6,280 nt of DNA, taken from NCBI GenBank assembly GCA_934663655.1, contig CAKUKT010000164.1, positions 1 through 6,280 of the forward strand, in the 5' to 3' direction. Shown here piece after piece: positions 5,765-6,280 of this stretch. Source of the DNA: an uncultured Victivallaceae bacterium (GTDB taxonomy: Bacteria; Verrucomicrobiota; Lentisphaeria; Victivallales; Victivallaceae). The translations under genes were made by a program, and so were the position numbers. Below the pieces are notes generated by a model. That model was not told the origin of the DNA, did not search any database, and saw nothing but the letters and a program-made list of their open reading frames with translations. Within the stretch, counting starts at the first letter, position 1. Each line of letters starts with the position of its first letter.

Positions 5765-6280
5765 TACGACCAAATACTGTCTTCCTGAAGCATCACTCCG
5801 GCGCCCTTGGCAACCGCATTCAGGGGATCATCGGAGACGAAAACCGGCAGCCCGGTTTCTTCCGACAAAAGCTTGTCCAGACCCGAGAGCAGCGCACCGC
5901 CGCCCGCGAGCACGATTCCGCGGTCGATGAGATCCGCGGCAAGATCGGGGGGGCATTTCTCCAGGGTCGCGCGCACGGCTTCGACGATAGTGGTGATCGG
6001 CTCCTGGAGAGCGATCCGGATCTCCGACGCGGTGACCCGCACCGTCTTGGGGACCCGCGAAACCATGTCCAGCCCCTTGACGTCAAGGGTGGCGTCATCC
6101 TTGACGGGATAGGCGCTGCCGAGACGAATCTTGATCTGTTCGGCGGTGAGCTCGCCGATCAGCAGATTGTAAACCTTTCTCAAGTGCTGCATGATCGCCT
6201 GATCCAGTTCATCGCCGCCGACCCGAACACTCTTGGCGGCGACAATGCCGGACAGCGAAATCACCGCCACCTCCGTGGTG
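5764..6280 (-). CDS. mreB: MreB, rod-shape-determining actin homologue (C-terminal half, partial)
   Basis: This is the C-terminal part (172 complete codons) of the bacterial actin homologue MreB, whose 5' portion lies beyond the right edge; full-length MreB is about 330-350 residues. The visible part starts within the phosphate-2 segment (TTEVAVISLSGIV) and continues through SVRVGGDELDQAI. It includes the QIKIRLGSAYPV region and ends with the nucleotide-contacting GIVLAGGGALLSGLDKLL and DDPLNAVAKGAG motifs. MreB polymerises on the inner membrane face and guides the elongasome (MreCD, RodA, PBP2) in lateral wall synthesis. No frame damage is seen. The apparent GTG start at 6270 is an internal Val codon, not the true start. 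The stop is TAG, unlike the TGA used by the other genes here. The gene is followed at once by the DUF2156 gene. Confidence 0.95.
   Translation of the reverse strand, partial: TTEVAVISLSGIVAAKSVRVGGDELDQAIMQHLRKVYNLLIGELTAEQIKIRLGSAYPVKDDATLDVKGLDMVSRVPKTVRVTASEIRIALQEPITTIVEAVRATLEKCPPDLAADLIDRGIVLAGGGALLSGLDKLLSEETGLPVFVSDDPLNAVAKGAGVMLQEDSIWS

Overview
This 6.3 kb stretch is bacterial chromosome, probably from the Lentisphaerota (Victivallis-like) or another member of the PVC group. That placement is an inference. It rests on a pseudopilin with the [17 protein letters not shown]-terminus and a C-terminal H-x9-DG motif, a type that is greatly expanded in Lentisphaerae and Planctomycetes. This pseudopilin sits between a GntR-type regulator and a large secreted glycosidase-like protein. 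Coding DNA is moderately GC-rich, while the first ~110 bases are strongly AT-rich.

Layout. Positions 1-153 are an AT-rich control region with a near-perfect sigma-70 promoter (TTGACA, 16 bases, TATAAT). Its -35 box lies inside a short inverted repeat. Three plus-strand genes follow: a GntR/FCD-family regulator (154-966); a pseudopilin reading frame broken by one in-frame TAA (1104-1883, stop at 1266-1268); and a 904-residue exported protein with a GHL10-like TIM-barrel domain followed by beta-sandwich modules (1942-4656). A strong intrinsic terminator (4690-4723) closes this cassette. After a 204-base convergent intergenic region come two minus-strand genes. The one nearer the cassette encodes a DUF2156 (LPG_synthase_C-like) acyltransferase-fold protein (4861-5757). 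It is separated by only 6 bases from the upstream gene, mreB, whose C-terminal half runs off the right edge (5764-6280).

How the genes may work together. The plus-strand genes look like an accessory carbohydrate-use cassette: an FCD-type regulator that would sense a small organic acid or sugar derivative, a pseudopilin that would act at the inner membrane or periplasm, and a secreted glycosidase with carbohydrate-binding-like C-terminal modules. The minus-strand pair is housekeeping: MreB organises lateral cell-wall synthesis, and the tightly coupled DUF2156 gene suggests an envelope-related job. The cassette and the mreB operon face each other and share no regulation that I can see.

Most notable points: the ochre codon that splits an otherwise intact pseudopilin frame at the position of a usually aromatic residue; the regulator-pseudopilin-glycosidase arrangement; the architecture of the large glycosidase-like protein; and the translational coupling of mreB with a DUF2156 gene. 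I found no tRNA, rRNA, CRISPR array, insertion sequence or integration site. I do not see convincing evidence of a wholly new system.
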